Notes: generated by a model from the letters alone, not told the origin. A stretch of DNA of 64,000 nt from KBS50 sp042666615 (GCF_042666615.1 NZ_JBHTDD010000005.1:1-64000), one strand, 5' to 3'; shown: positions 25,459-34,275, numbered from the stretch's first letter. Numbers and translations: made by a program.

Positions 25459-26436
25459 GTGGAACAGATTCCGTCGCGGCGCGGGACTCGACGCGCCGCA
25501 CACCGCGTTCTCGCGGTCATTTTGCTGGCCTGCGTCGGGCTGCTCGCCCAGGGCGTACCCGCGCAGGCCGAGCCCTCGGTCGATGAGATCGAGGCGCAGA
25601 TCGACAAGAAGTGGGAGCAGCTTGAGCCCACCATCGAGGCCTACAACAAGGTGCACAGCCAACTCGGCGTGAACCGCAAGAAGGTCAAGGAACTGCAGGC
25701 CAAGATCGATCCGCTGACCGCGCAGAGCGAACTCGCCATGCAGAAGGTCGGCACCCTGGCCATCCGCTACTACAAGACCGGTCCGACATCGGACGTCAAC
25801 GCGCTGCTCGAAAGCGGCGACCCCAACCTGCTGGCCCAGCAGCTCACGCTGCTCGACCAGTTGGCCGCCGACGAGAAGCGGCAGATCGCCGGGGTGGTGG
25901 CCGCGCGCGACAAGCTGGCCGGGGAGAAGTCCAAGCTGGACGCGCTGGTGCAGCAGCTCGCGAAGCAGGACGCCGAGCTGGCCGCCAAGAAGAAGCAGAT
26001 CGACGGGGAGATCAAGACCCTCACCGCGTCGCTGCCCAAGACGGTGGTCAAGGTGACCGGCTGCCCCACGATCAAGGGCGTGGTGAGCAGCGCCGCCTCC
26101 ACCGCCATCAGGACGGCGTGCGCCCAGGTCGGTGACCCGTACGTGTGGGGGGCGACCGGTCCGAACTCGTTCGACTGCTCCGGTCTCACCCAGTACGCGT
26201 ACAAGGCCGCCGGCATCTCGTTGACCCACCACACCGGCTCCCAGTGGCGCGAGGGCCGGGCCATCAGCAGCTCCGAGGCGCGCCCCGGTGACCTCGTCTT
26301 CTTCTACAGCGACCTGCACCATGTCGGGCTCTACCTCGGCAACGGGCAGATGGTTCACGCACCGCGGACCGGCAAGCCGGTCCAGGTGAGTTCGGTCAGC
26401 TACCAGCCGGTCGCCGGCTACCGCCGCGTCTACTGA
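25459..26436 (+). CDS. Secreted NlpC/P60 peptidoglycan hydrolase (RipA-like)
   Basis: An exported endopeptidase that cuts peptide cross-links in peptidoglycan, of the RipA type used in cell separation. The 325-residue protein has a signal peptide (about 12-37, ending in AQA), a long coiled-coil domain (about 39-195), and a C-terminal NlpC/P60 domain (about 205-325) with catalytic Cys240 (FDCSGL), His288 (HVGLY) and His300. I chose GTG 25459, preceded by AGGAG at a long spacing; an earlier in-frame ATG (25387) adds a non-conserved Arg-rich stretch. It is a paralogue of the gene at 28984 but has no riboswitch-like leader in the 146 bp before it. Two strong hairpins follow. Confidence 0.92.
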   Translation: MEQIPSRRGTRRAAHRVLAVILLACVGLLAQGVPAQAEPSVDEIEAQIDKKWEQLEPTIEAYNKVHSQLGVNRKKVKELQAKIDPLTAQSELAMQKVGTLAIRYYKTGPTSDVNALLESGDPNLLAQQLTLLDQLAADEKRQIAGVVAARDKLAGEKSKLDALVQQLAKQDAELAAKKKQIDGEIKTLTASLPKTVVKVTGCPTIKGVVSSAASTAIRTACAQVGDPYVWGATGPNSFDCSGLTQYAYKAAGISLTHHTGSQWREGRAISSSEARPGDLVFFYSDLHHVGLYLGNGQMVHAPRTGKPVQVSSVSYQPVAGYRRVY

Positions 26437-26462
26437 CGTGACCTGGGGCAGACACCGCTCTG

Positions 26463-26514
26463 CCAACGTGACCTGGGGCGGACACCACATGGTGTCCGCC
26501 CCAGGTCGCGTTGG
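26463..26514. terminator. Long hairpin terminator after the NlpC/P60 gene
   Basis: A 17-bp perfect stem (26471-26487 with 26490-26506) has an outer extension CCAACG/CGTTGG (26463-26468 with 26509-26514) past a 2-nt mismatch. A partial direct copy of the left arm (ACGTGACCTGGGGC...) lies just before it at about 26437. It is placed to end the plus-strand transcript. Confidence 0.85.
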
Positions 26515-26533
26515 CGCCGTGACCCGCGCAGGT

Positions 26534-26610
26534 TGATCGACTCCGTGTGCGGCATATCGGGGTATTGGTCGGGCGGTAACTCCCCGACATGCCGCACACC
26601 GAGTCGATCA
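26534..26610. terminator. Very long hairpin before the convergent amidase gene end
   Basis: Arms 26534-26562 and 26582-26610 pair over 29 positions with two mismatches around a 19-nt loop. The outer end is TGATCGACTC. It sits 8 bp from the stop of the minus-strand amidase, so it most likely terminates that gene. It belongs to the GATC-based hairpin family. Confidence 0.8.
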
Positions 26611-26617
26611 TGGTGGG

Positions 26618-28600
26618 TTACGGCGCGCCGAGGGGTGACGGCAGCAGGGTCACGTCCGCCATGTTGACGAACATGATCCGGTGACCGAACTGGATCTGCA
26701 CGTACCGCGTCTCGCCCCGGATGACGGTCCAGTCGCCGGGTGAGGAGCCGTCGACGGTCGTCGCCCGGTAGTACTCGCTGCCCGGCAGCCCACCGACCAC
26801 GTACCGCTGGCCGGCCGGAAGTGTGTACTGCAACGGCGTGATCGTCTGGTACGGCACACCTTCGGGATACGCCGCCTCCTCCGGGTACGCCCGGCCGTAC
26901 ACCGGGATGCTGGTCCGCCCGGCCTTCGGCGCGGCGACCAGGCCGATCGACCACTTCGCGGTGGGCTTGGTGGCCGGATTGTGGAACCAGCCCTGCTGGC
27001 CGAGATACCAGATGGCCGTCCAGTCACCACGGCGTTCCGCCACCGCGTACGTCTGGCCGGCGGAGACCCGCGAGCCGTGGTCGGAGACGTGCATGGTGTT
27101 CGGCGTCCCGTCGGGACGCAGGCCGAGGTCGTTCAGCAGCGGGGCGTCGGTGCGCGGCTCGGTGCGCAACACCACCGATGATGATCCGCGGGACGGGCAG
27201 GGGTCACCGGGCGCGTCGCAGCCGACGAAGGCCGGCCGGTGGGTGGCGAAGTCGGGGTCGATGGTGACCGCGCCACCCTTGGTCCAGCCGGTGCCCCAGA
27301 ACGGCGCCCGCAGCAGGTCGAAGTAGTGCGACCAGTCCCAGTACGGGCCCGGATCCCAGTGCATGCCGGCGACCGCGGCGGGCGTGATGCCGGGCACGTT
27401 GTCGTGGCCGATGATGTGCTGCCGGTCCAGCGGGATGCCGAGGCTGGTGGCGAGGTAGCGGACCAGCTTGGCCGAGTTGCGGTACATCGCCTCGGTGTAC
27501 CAGGTGCCCTGGGCGGCGAATCCCTCGTGCTCCAGGCCGATCGACTTGGCGTTGACGTACCAGTTGCCGGCGTGCCAGGCCACGTCCTTCGTCTTCACGT
27601 GCTGGGCGATGTGGCCGTCCACCGAGCGCAGCGTGTAGTGCCAGCTCACGTAGGTCGGGTCCTGCACCAGGTCGAGCGTGGTGGCGTAGCTGCCCTCGGT
27701 GTCGTGGATGACGATGTACTCGATCTTCTGCCGGCCCGGCCGGTCGGACAGGTCGTGGTTGCCGTAGTCGCCGACCGTCGGGCCGTACTGCTCGTACGGC
27801 GCGGGGATCCACTCGCAGGAGATGGTGGTCGGGCATTCCAGCCCGTCCGGGCGCGGTTTCGGTGCGCGTAGTCCGACCCGGCCGAGCCACGACCGCGCCG
27901 GTTCGACCGCCCGGGCGGGCAGCCGCAGCCGATGCCCGTCGTCGGTGGTCCGTTCCGCGCCGGCCTTGATTGTCGCGTACACCTCGTTGGCGAACGCCGC
28001 CGCCGCGTCCGTGGTCTCCGCGCCGGAGTACCGGGCGACCGCGCCGAACCAGGCTGCCGGGTCGCTGCCGGCACCGACCGGCCCGCCCAGCGCCTTCTGG
28101 TACGCGGTGAGCAGTGCGGCGCCGCCGCGGATGTTGCTGGTCGGGTCGGTACGCAGGGCCGCCGGGTCGGCTCCGGTGAGGCGCGCCGCGGCGTCCATGG
28201 TCTGCAGGGCGGGGGCGTCCGGTGCGGGGTCGGCGACTGGCCGGTGAGCGTCGAGCGCGGGCCGGGCCGAGTCGCCGCGCGGATCCTCCGCCGGGCCGTA
28301 GTGGCCGGACCGGGGCTGGTTGCGCACGTGTCGCGCGTCGGTGAGGTGCATGGGTCCGTAGCCGGCCGCCGTGCTGGGGGTGCCCGCGTTTGTGTTCCAC
28401 CGGGACTCCAGGTAGGAGACGCCGAGGAGCACGCTTTCCGGTACGCCGTACTCGGTCGCGGCCCGGGCGTACGCCCGCTGCCGGCCGTCGGTACCGGGGT
28501 CGGCGGTGGCCGGTCCGCCGGCCGGGACGAGTGTCGCCACCGCGACCAGTGCCGTGGCGATCAGGACACGGCCGCCCGGTGGGGGTTCGGGACGGTGCAT
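26618..28600 (-). CDS. Secreted N-acetylmuramoyl-L-alanine amidase (Amidase_2/PGRP) with SLT-like N-terminal region
   Basis: A 660-residue exported hydrolase that cuts the bond between muramic acid and the stem peptide. It has a signal peptide (about 1-34, ending in ATA), a transglycosylase-like region (about 42-215; ESVLLGVSYLESRWN and a YGPMHL segment), then the zinc-dependent Amidase_2 domain (about 290-425) with IVIHDTEG, SWHYTL, VAWHAGNWYVN, GLEHEG and a late HWDPGPYW. The C-terminal 220 residues (about 440-660) contain SH3-like repeats, including YAVAERRGDWTAIWYLGQQGWF, for wall binding. It starts at ATG 28600. It lies between two NlpC/P60 genes and is divergent from the second, so the locus groups three wall hydrolases. 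Confidence 0.9.
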   Translation of the reverse strand: MHRPEPPPGGRVLIATALVAVATLVPAGGPATADPGTDGRQRAYARAATEYGVPESVLLGVSYLESRWNTNAGTPSTAAGYGPMHLTDARHVRNQPRSGHYGPAEDPRGDSARPALDAHRPVADPAPDAPALQTMDAAARLTGADPAALRTDPTSNIRGGAALLTAYQKALGGPVGAGSDPAAWFGAVARYSGAETTDAAAAFANEVYATIKAGAERTTDDGHRLRLPARAVEPARSWLGRVGLRAPKPRPDGLECPTTISCEWIPAPYEQYGPTVGDYGNHDLSDRPGRQKIEYIVIHDTEGSYATTLDLVQDPTYVSWHYTLRSVDGHIAQHVKTKDVAWHAGNWYVNAKSIGLEHEGFAAQGTWYTEAMYRNSAKLVRYLATSLGIPLDRQHIIGHDNVPGITPAAVAGMHWDPGPYWDWSHYFDLLRAPFWGTGWTKGGAVTIDPDFATHRPAFVGCDAPGDPCPSRGSSSVVLRTEPRTDAPLLNDLGLRPDGTPNTMHVSDHGSRVSAGQTYAVAERRGDWTAIWYLGQQGWFHNPATKPTAKWSIGLVAAPKAGRTSIPVYGRAYPEEAAYPEGVPYQTITPLQYTLPAGQRYVVGGLPGSEYYRATTVDGSSPGDWTVIRGETRYVQIQFGHRIMFVNMADVTLLPSPLGAP

Positions 28601-28840
28601 CGGACCTCCTGGTTCCGGGGATGCTTCCTGGTCACCCTGGCCCGCGATCGTGGTTCACGTCAACAGATGTCGATTCGAAGTAGGCGAATGCAAGAAACCT
28701 TCATGACGTGACGTTGTGTCACAGCCCGGAGTGTTAAACGACGCACCGGGTCTCCGGGCTTGCGTCCATCAGGCGCCCTGCCTACTCTTGGTCACCGTCG
28801 AGCGGTGACGGTCAGTCCAACCGGGACGACGACAACTCGA

Positions 28841-28957
28841 TACGCCGAATCGTCGACGTGCGAACCGGGGACCCACGCACCACCGGGGTGAATCCGCAGA
28901 ACCTGCGGTAGGGCGTTTCTCTTCCGTCCGAACCCGTCAGCTAACCCGGTAGGCGGA
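28841..28957 (+). ncRNA. ydaO-type cyclic di-AMP riboswitch
   Basis: The leader of the NlpC/P60 gene at 28984 matches the conserved core of the ydaO/yuaA riboswitch: CGCCGAAT at the 5' side, AACCGGGGACCCA, GGGGTGAATCCGC, GCGGTAGGG, then CCGAACCCGTCAGCTAACC and GTAGGCG at the 3' side. CGCC (28843-28846) pairs with GGCG (28952-28955) to close helix P1. This class binds cyclic di-AMP and in actinobacteria commonly precedes wall hydrolase genes, turning them down when the ligand is high. Only 26 nt separate it from the GTG start, so the ribosome site probably takes part in the switch. Confidence 0.93.
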
Positions 28958-28983
28958 GCAGGGGAGAAGGAGTATCAGCCTCG

Positions 28984-30015
28984 GTGGCTAGCCATGCCTG
29001 GCGACCGCGGCCCGCTCGTCCGGCGATTGCCGGTCGACGCGCCGCCCGGTCGCGTCCGCGTTGGTCCGTCCTGTCCACCGCCCTCAGTGCGATCGCCGGA
29101 CTCGCGATCACGCTTGTCGGCGCCGCGCCGGCCCAGGCCGAACCGTCGGTGACAGAGATCGAGAAGCAGATCGACGTCGCCTGGAACAAGCTCGAACCGG
29201 TCATCGAGCAGCACAACGCAGCCCGCCAGGAGCTGGGCGCGAAGCGCAAGCAGGCCGACGCGCTGGCCAAGAAGATCGCGCCGCTGCAGGCCGAGGTCGA
29301 CCGGGTCACCGGAAAGATCGGTGGACTGGCCGCCAACGCCTACAAGGGTGACCAGGCATCGGTGGTGAACGCGCTGCTCACCACAGGCAGCCCGACCGGC
29401 CTGATGGACGGGCTGGAGATCCTCGACCAGTACAGCCGCAACCGGCAGCGCGAGGTGCGGGCCGCGGTCGAACTCAAGCACAAGTACGAGGAGCAGAAGG
29501 CGCCGCTGGACCTGCTCATCGCCCAGCTCGCCAAGTCCGAGGCCGAGTTGGGGGCCAAGGCCAAGGAGATCAACGCCGAGGTCGACCGGTTGCAGAAGCT
29601 GCGCATCCAGGCGTACGGCAATGGTGGCGGTGGGGTGTTCCGGCCGGCACCGTGTCCCGCGGTCTATCCCGGTGGCGACTCCGGCAAGGTGGTGAAGTTC
29701 GCCTGTGCCCAGATCGGTAAGCCGTACTACTGGGGCTCGGACGGACCCAGTTCGTACGACTGCTCCGGCCTGATGCTGCGGGCCTGGGCCCAGGTCGGTG
29801 TCAGCCTGCCGCACAACGCGGCCCAGCAGTACAACCGCACCAAACGGGTCAGCCGGAGCCAACTTCAGCCCGGTGACATGGTGTTCTACAGCGGCCTCTC
29901 GCACGTCGGGATGTACGTGGGTGGCGGGTGGATTGTCCACGCACCGCAGAGCGGTGACCACGTCCGGATGAAGCGGGTCGACGACGGCAGCATCGTGGGT
30001 TACGGCCGCCCATAG
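28984..30015 (+). CDS. Secreted NlpC/P60 peptidoglycan hydrolase under riboswitch control
   Basis: A 343-residue paralogue of the 25459 gene. It has a basic N-terminus and signal peptide (about 24-52, ending in AQA), a coiled coil (about 54-208), a Gly-rich hinge and a C-terminal NlpC/P60 domain (about 225-343) with catalytic Cys260 (YDCSGL), His307 (HVGMY) and His319. It probably cuts stem peptides during growth or cell separation. The GTG start at 28984 follows a GGAGAAGGAG site. The c-di-AMP riboswitch directly upstream indicates control by that second messenger. A 15-bp hairpin terminator follows. The amidase gene on the other side of the leader is divergent. Confidence 0.94.
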   Translation: MASHAWRPRPARPAIAGRRAARSRPRWSVLSTALSAIAGLAITLVGAAPAQAEPSVTEIEKQIDVAWNKLEPVIEQHNAARQELGAKRKQADALAKKIAPLQAEVDRVTGKIGGLAANAYKGDQASVVNALLTTGSPTGLMDGLEILDQYSRNRQREVRAAVELKHKYEEQKAPLDLLIAQLAKSEAELGAKAKEINAEVDRLQKLRIQAYGNGGGGVFRPAPCPAVYPGGDSGKVVKFACAQIGKPYYWGSDGPSSYDCSGLMLRAWAQVGVSLPHNAAQQYNRTKRVSRSQLQPGDMVFYSGLSHVGMYVGGGWIVHAPQSGDHVRMKRVDDGSIVGYGRP

Positions 30016-30020
30016 GTTAT

Positions 30021-30068
30021 CGAACGGCCCCTTCCTATCGCGTTTCGCGCCTGGGAAGGGGCCGTTCG
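30021..30068. terminator. Bidirectional hairpin terminator
   Basis: CGAACGGCCCCTTCC (30021-30035) and its exact reverse complement (30054-30068) form a 15-bp stem with an 18-nt loop between the convergent NlpC/P60 and dcd genes. Confidence 0.88.
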
Positions 30069-30097
30069 ACGCTCAGGTGTGCAGCGGGCCGCGTGGC

Positions 30098-30679
30098 TCA
30101 GTGGTTGGGTGGCCAGGTCCGCCAGTTCCGCCAGGACCGGCTCGGCGTCGGCCCGCGCTGGTGCTGGTACCGCGAGCCGTAGACCTCGGAGCCGTACGGG
30201 TGCTCGGCCGGTGACGACAGCCGGAAGATGCACAACTGGCCGATCTTCATCCCCGGCCACAGGGTGATCGGCAGGTTGGCGACGTTCGACAGCTCCAGCG
30301 TGACGTGCCCCGAGAAGCCGGGGTCGATGAATCCGGCGGTCGAGTGCGTGAGCAGGCCGAGCCTGCCGAGTGAACTCTTCCCCTCCAGTCGGCCGGCGAG
30401 CTGGTCGCCCAGCGAGATGACCTCAAGCGTGGACGCGAGCACGAACTCGCCCGGGTGTAGCACGAACGGGTCGCCGCCGGGGACCTCCACCTCCGAGGTG
30501 AGGTCGTCCTGCCGCTCCGCCGGGTCGATGTGGGTGTAGAGGTGGTTGTTGAAGACCCGGAACAGCCGGTCCAGTCGGACGTCGATGCTCGACGGCTGCA
30601 CCAGGGCGGGCTCGAACGGGTCGAGGCCCAGGTTGCCCGCCTTGATCTCGAGCACCAGGTCCCGGTCCGAGAGCAGCAT
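30098..30679 (-). CDS. dcd: dCTP deaminase
   Basis: Converts dCTP to dUTP, feeding dTMP synthesis; some actinobacterial versions are bifunctional and also hydrolyse the dUTP to dUMP. The 193-residue protein is full length for the family. It shows MLLSDRDL, QPSSIDVRLD (about 28-37), the active-site stretch RLEGKSSLGRLGLLTHSTAGFID (about 96-118) with the catalytic Glu in the FIDPGFSGHVTLEL segment, and a C-terminal YGSRYQHQRGPTPS lid. It starts at ATG 30679 and is divergent from the pyridoxamine oxidase-like gene with about 95 bp between. It is a single gene. Confidence 0.96.
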   Translation of the reverse strand: MLLSDRDLVLEIKAGNLGLDPFEPALVQPSSIDVRLDRLFRVFNNHLYTHIDPAERQDDLTSEVEVPGGDPFVLHPGEFVLASTLEVISLGDQLAGRLEGKSSLGRLGLLTHSTAGFIDPGFSGHVTLELSNVANLPITLWPGMKIGQLCIFRLSSPAEHPYGSEVYGSRYQHQRGPTPSRSWRNWRTWPPNH

Positions 30680-30775
30680 TGCGCCACCATATCGGCCGGG
30701 CCGGCTCGGTCATCCGACCGGGGGACCCGCCGTGTCGCGGTGGCTCCTCGTACAGGTGTTCGATAGACTGATCAC

Positions 30776-31363
30776 ATGGCTTCCTGGACCGAATTCGCCT
30801 CCGACGAGCCCCGCCTCGCCGAGAGCATCCGCGGCCTTCTCCAGCAGTACGGACCGGGCCTCGGCTACCTCGCGACGGTGCGCGCGGATGGTGGGCCGCG
30901 GGTGCATCCCGTCTCCCCCGTGATCACCCCCGACGGGCTCTACTGTTTCGTGGTCGACTCGCCCAAACGGCGGGATCTCGAACGCGACGGCCGCTACGCT
31001 CTGCACTCGTTTCCTCCCGAGGACAGCGACGACGAGGCGTACGTCGCCGGTCGGGCCCGTCCGGTGACCGACGAGGCGCGGGTGGCCGAGCTGGCCGACA
31101 CGCTGCGGGCGGCACCGCAGGTGGACTGGCGGCTCTTCGAGTTCACGGTGGACGTGGCGATGCTGGCCCGCCGTGGTGACGGCCCTGGTCCGCTGACCGG
31201 CCGGCCCGCCGAGCGTCCCGCGGTGCAGGTCTGGCTCGACCCGTCGGCGGCGCCTTCCCCGGCTCGGGGGTCCGGCGGTTCACGGCGGGCCCGCCCGCGC
31301 CGCGTCAACCAGGTGCCGGTGGGAAAGCAGGTTCCGCTGGAAACGGCGGTGCCGGCCCCGTGA
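30776..31363 (+). CDS. Pyridoxamine 5'-phosphate oxidase-family protein
   Basis: A 195-residue protein with the split-barrel flavin-binding fold (about 10-150), starting LATVRADGGPRVHPVSPVITPDGLYCFVVDSPKRRDLERDGRYALHSF-like features. The family binds FMN, F420 or haem, and members in actinobacteria include F420-dependent reductases; the specific cofactor is not clear. The C-terminal 45 residues are Pro/Arg/Ser-rich and probably disordered. It starts at ATG 30776. A TAGACT -10-like hexamer (30763-30768) lies only a few bases before the start, so the mRNA may be leaderless. It is convergent with the metalloprotease gene, with a hairpin spanning its stop. Confidence 0.83.
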   Translation: MASWTEFASDEPRLAESIRGLLQQYGPGLGYLATVRADGGPRVHPVSPVITPDGLYCFVVDSPKRRDLERDGRYALHSFPPEDSDDEAYVAGRARPVTDEARVAELADTLRAAPQVDWRLFEFTVDVAMLARRGDGPGPLTGRPAERPAVQVWLDPSAAPSPARGSGGSRRARPRRVNQVPVGKQVPLETAVPAP

Positions 31364-31379
31364 GTCGGAGCCGGCACCG
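31347..31379. terminator. Hairpin spanning the stop of the pyridoxamine oxidase-like gene
   Basis: CGGTGCCGGC (31347-31356) pairs exactly with GCCGGCACCG (31370-31379) around a 13-nt loop that contains the TGA stop. It lies between convergent genes and can end transcripts from both sides. Confidence 0.7.
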
Positions 31380-31391
31380 TCGAGGGTTCGG

Positions 31392-32378
31392 TCAGGACGC
31401 GCGGTACGCGTTCCACGCGGTAAGCATCCGGCTGGCCTGGCCCGACGTGAACTGGTACATGCACGAGTCGTAGGTGTAGTCCATGAAGTTGCGGATCGGG
31501 TCGAGGCCCGGGGCGGAGCAGGTGTCCCGGCCGGTCGGGCACTGGTAGGCCGGCGACGCCTCGGCGGGGGTGTCCGACACCTGGTCACCGGAGCCGGAGC
31601 AGCCGCCCTGGAAGGTGTGGTAGAGGTTCAGCCAGTGCCCCACCTCGTGGGTGCCGGTGTCGCCCTGGTTGTAGTTGGTGGCGGTGCCGCCGGGCAGTGA
31701 CTCGTTGAGCGCGACCACGCCGTCCTGGCTGCTCAACCGTCGCGTCGGGAAGGTGGCCCAGCCGAGCAGTCCGTCGCTCAGCTCACCCAGGTAGAGGTTG
31801 AGGGTGCCCTTGCCGCCCTGGCGGAGGCTGCTCTTCATCGACCGCTCGGCGGAGGAGCCCTGCACGATCGGGTACCACGACGGGTTGACCACCCGGTTGA
31901 TGCTCTGTAGTTGGAACCCGAAGGCGGTGGCCGCGCCGCCGGTCGAGCCGGCGAAGGACTGGTTCAGCACGGTGATCTGTGAGTTGATCATCGAGTCCGG
32001 GATGTTGCCCCCGGCCCGGGTGCTGTTCTCCTGGATGACGTGGACGACCACCGGAATGGTGATCGACGCGAGCGGAGCGGCTGGGCCCTCCGCCCTGGCG
32101 CGGGACCGCTCGCGCAGGATGGTGGCGAGTTCCGACTCGCGCTGGGCGACCTGGGTGGGGGTCAGTTCGGCCGGGTCGTGGGCGACCGGCGTCCCGGGCC
32201 GTACCCGTGCCGTGTGGTCGTCGTGGCCGGTGGCGGTCTCGCAGCCGTGCGGGTCGGCCGCCAGCGCGGCGGCCGGGCTGGCGACGACGCCAACCCCGGC
32301 GGTGCCGAGCGCGAGGACGAGGGAGGTGGACGCGACACCGGCGGATCGCCAGGTCGGCAGGTACTGACGCAGCCCCAT
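31392..32378 (-). CDS. Secreted zinc metalloprotease, M43 (pappalysin/cytophagalysin) family
   Basis: An exported endopeptidase of 328 residues. A signal peptide (about 1-41, ending ALAA) precedes a propeptide region (about 42-105) and the catalytic domain (about 106-328). The extended zinc motif is H244-E-V-G-H248-x5-H254 (HEVGHWLNLYH), followed by a Cys-rich segment (GGCSGSGDQVSDTPAEASP) and the Met-turn NFMDYTYDSCM, all typical of M43B proteases. I chose the ATG at 32378 because GGAGAAGAGG lies just upstream; an earlier in-frame ATG at 32423 adds 15 residues. The gene is single. The substrate is unknown. Confidence 0.92.
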   Translation of the reverse strand: MGLRQYLPTWRSAGVASTSLVLALGTAGVGVVASPAAALAADPHGCETATGHDDHTARVRPGTPVAHDPAELTPTQVAQRESELATILRERSRARAEGPAAPLASITIPVVVHVIQENSTRAGGNIPDSMINSQITVLNQSFAGSTGGAATAFGFQLQSINRVVNPSWYPIVQGSSAERSMKSSLRQGGKGTLNLYLGELSDGLLGWATFPTRRLSSQDGVVALNESLPGGTATNYNQGDTGTHEVGHWLNLYHTFQGGCSGSGDQVSDTPAEASPAYQCPTGRDTCSAPGLDPIRNFMDYTYDSCMYQFTSGQASRMLTAWNAYRAS

Positions 32379-32603
32379 GGGCACCTCTTCTCCTGACGGT
32401 GCGATCAGGGGGTTGTATCGCACCGGCCCGAAATGTGCAGGAGACGTTACAAGCTATCGAGCAACTTGAACATAGGTAGCTGTCGCATTCTTGCTGTCGC
32501 GCAACGTAATCGGGTCGGGCTTGCCTGGCCGGCGGCACGCCGCCCGGCCCGCGGGGGTACGTGGGTGCGGCCCGCCGACCGACCAGGTACAGTGGGTCCG
32601 CCC

Positions 32604-32677
32604 GCGGGTGTAGTTCAATGGCAGAACATCAGCTTCCCAAGCTGACAGTGCGGGTTCGATTCCCGTCACCCGCTCCA
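32604..32677 (+). tRNA. tRNA-Gly (CCC anticodon)
   Basis: A 74-nt cloverleaf. The acceptor GCGGGTG (32604-32610) pairs with CACCCGC, followed by discriminator T and an encoded CCA (32675-32677). The anticodon loop TTCCCAA is closed by a 5-bp stem (TCAGC/GCTGA), giving anticodon CCC. The T arm is GCGGGTTCGATTCCCGT. A 13-bp hairpin terminator begins 4 nt downstream. Confidence 0.96.
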
Positions 32678-32680
32678 GCG

Positions 32681-32719
32681 TGAAGCCCAGCTCAGGACAG
32701 GTTCCCGAGCTGGGCTTCA
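32681..32719 (+). terminator. Terminator after tRNA-Gly
   Basis: TGAAGCCCAGCTC (32681-32693) and its exact reverse complement (32707-32719) form a 13-bp stem with a 13-nt loop, followed by TTCATTC. Confidence 0.88.
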
Positions 32720-32775
32720 TTCATGCAGACCGATGGATGCGTCGACCTCCATGGCGAGCCGTGCGGTGGCATGGG

Positions 32776-34275
32776 TCATCGCGCCACGACCGCCGCGCCG
32801 TCAGCCGGGATGTCGTCCCTGGCCGGACGGGGTAGCCAGCGGAGTGCGATGAGGCCGAGTACGAGATGCGCCAAACTGGCTACCGCCGCGACCACGTGCA
32901 TGCCGGTGAGGAAGGCCGAACTCGCGTCGGTGATCAACGCGCCGGCCAGGCCGGTGAGCTGAAGCGTTTCGTCCAGGGTCGGTGCGAGGTCGGGTCCTTG
33001 GAGCCGGAACAGCAGTGCTGCCAGGGAGCCGAGCAGCGCAACGCCCAGGGCGTTTCCGATCTCGTTGCTGGTCTCGGCGATCGCGCCTGCTGAGCCTGCT
33101 CGCTCGGCCGGGACGGCGCCGACGGCGGTGTCAGCGACGACCGCGAAGGAGATGCCATAGCCGATGCCAGCGACCGCGGTGGAAGCGACGTACCAGCCGA
33201 TCCCGCCATTGATGGTGGTGGGCAGGAGCAGGAGCAGCCCGCCGGCGATGGAGAAGTGGCAGACAAGCAACGCGAAGCGCTTTCCCACGCGGTCGACCAC
33301 CGCGGGGGCGACGACGCAGGTCGTGATGAGCACGCCGGCTCCCGGCAGCGCCAGCAAGGCGGCCTGCAGGACCGGAAGGTCGAGGACGGACTGCAGGTAG
33401 ATGCCGGCCAGGTAGGCGGCTGCTGACCACGCGGCCAGCGGCAGCAGCCCGGTGATCACCGCAATGGTGAAGACTCGATCCCGGAAGAGCGAGAAGTCGA
33501 TGAGTGGATGGTCCAGGTGTCGTTGCCGGACGCCGAACCATGCCAGCACGGCGATCCCCATGAGCCCGGCGAGCGCCGCCGATACGGAGAGGCCCTCGGC
33601 GGCAGCGTGTTTGAGCCCGTAGATCGCCAGCAGCAGACCGACCGCGGAGGTCACGACGCTCATCGGGTCGACTCGCCCGGGACGGGTCGTTCGTACCTCG
33701 CTGAGCAGCATGGGTGCGAAACACAGGAACAGCGCGATGAGCGGCAGGTTGATCAGGAACACCGAACCCCACCAGAAGTGTTCCAGCAGCACACCACCGA
33801 TGACCGGTCCGATGGCGAATCCCGCGGCGAATCCCGCGGCGAAGATGCCAATGGCCCGGGCCCGACGCTTCGGGTCGGTGAACAGCTCACTGAGCACCGC
33901 CAAGGCGGATGGAAGCAAGGTCGCGCCGGCGATTCCCATCACGGCACGGGCGGCGATGAGTAGCACCGGTGTCGGGGCGAGCGCGGCGGCGGCCGAACCG
34001 ATGCCGAAGAAGAGCGCGCCGAGCATGAGCAGCTTGAGTCGCCCGTAGCGGTCGCCGATGTTCCCGAATGCGACAAGCAGGGAGCCGACCGCGAAGCCGT
34101 AGATGTCCAGAATCCACAGTGCCTGGTCAGCGCTGGGGCTGAGAGCCTGACTGACTCGTGGCATTGCGAGGAACAAGATGGACCCGTCCATCGAGACCAG
34201 GAGCACCGGGCCGAGGACGACAAGCAAACCGAGCCATGCTCGGCCGTTTGTCGTGCGTGAGGTGCGTTGCGTCAT
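32776..34275 (-). CDS. MFS drug-exporter-type transporter (DHA2 family)
   Basis: A 499-residue polytopic protein with about 14 membrane helices, the count expected for the DHA2 family of proton-driven drug exporters. It has the early SMDGSILFLAMPRVSQALSPS helix-1 region, the loop 2-3 motif GNIGDRYGRLKLL (about 69-81), ARAVMGIAGATLLPSALAVL and the GPVIGGVLLEHFWWGSVFLINLPL stretch (motif C region). The ATG at 34275 directly precedes the first helix. It is divergent from an XRE/MmyB-type regulator (34380) across about 104 bp holding a direct repeat, so that protein probably controls it. The substrate is unknown. Confidence 0.92.
   Translation of the reverse strand: MTQRTSRTTNGRAWLGLLVVLGPVLLVSMDGSILFLAMPRVSQALSPSADQALWILDIYGFAVGSLLVAFGNIGDRYGRLKLLMLGALFFGIGSAAAALAPTPVLLIAARAVMGIAGATLLPSALAVLSELFTDPKRRARAIGIFAAGFAAGFAIGPVIGGVLLEHFWWGSVFLINLPLIALFLCFAPMLLSEVRTTRPGRVDPMSVVTSAVGLLLAIYGLKHAAAEGLSVSAALAGLMGIAVLAWFGVRQRHLDHPLIDFSLFRDRVFTIAVITGLLPLAAWSAAAYLAGIYLQSVLDLPVLQAALLALPGAGVLITTCVVAPAVVDRVGKRFALLVCHFSIAGGLLLLLPTTINGGIGWYVASTAVAGIGYGISFAVVADTAVGAVPAERAGSAGAIAETSNEIGNALGVALLGSLAALLFRLQGPDLAPTLDETLQLTGLAGALITDASSAFLTGMHVVAAVASLAHLVLGLIALRWLPRPARDDIPADGAAVVAR

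Noticed and set aside
25365..26490. Long minus-strand frame opposite the first NlpC/P60 gene
   Set aside because: It is antisense of a gene with clear signal peptide and catalytic residues; no motif is visible in the antisense product.
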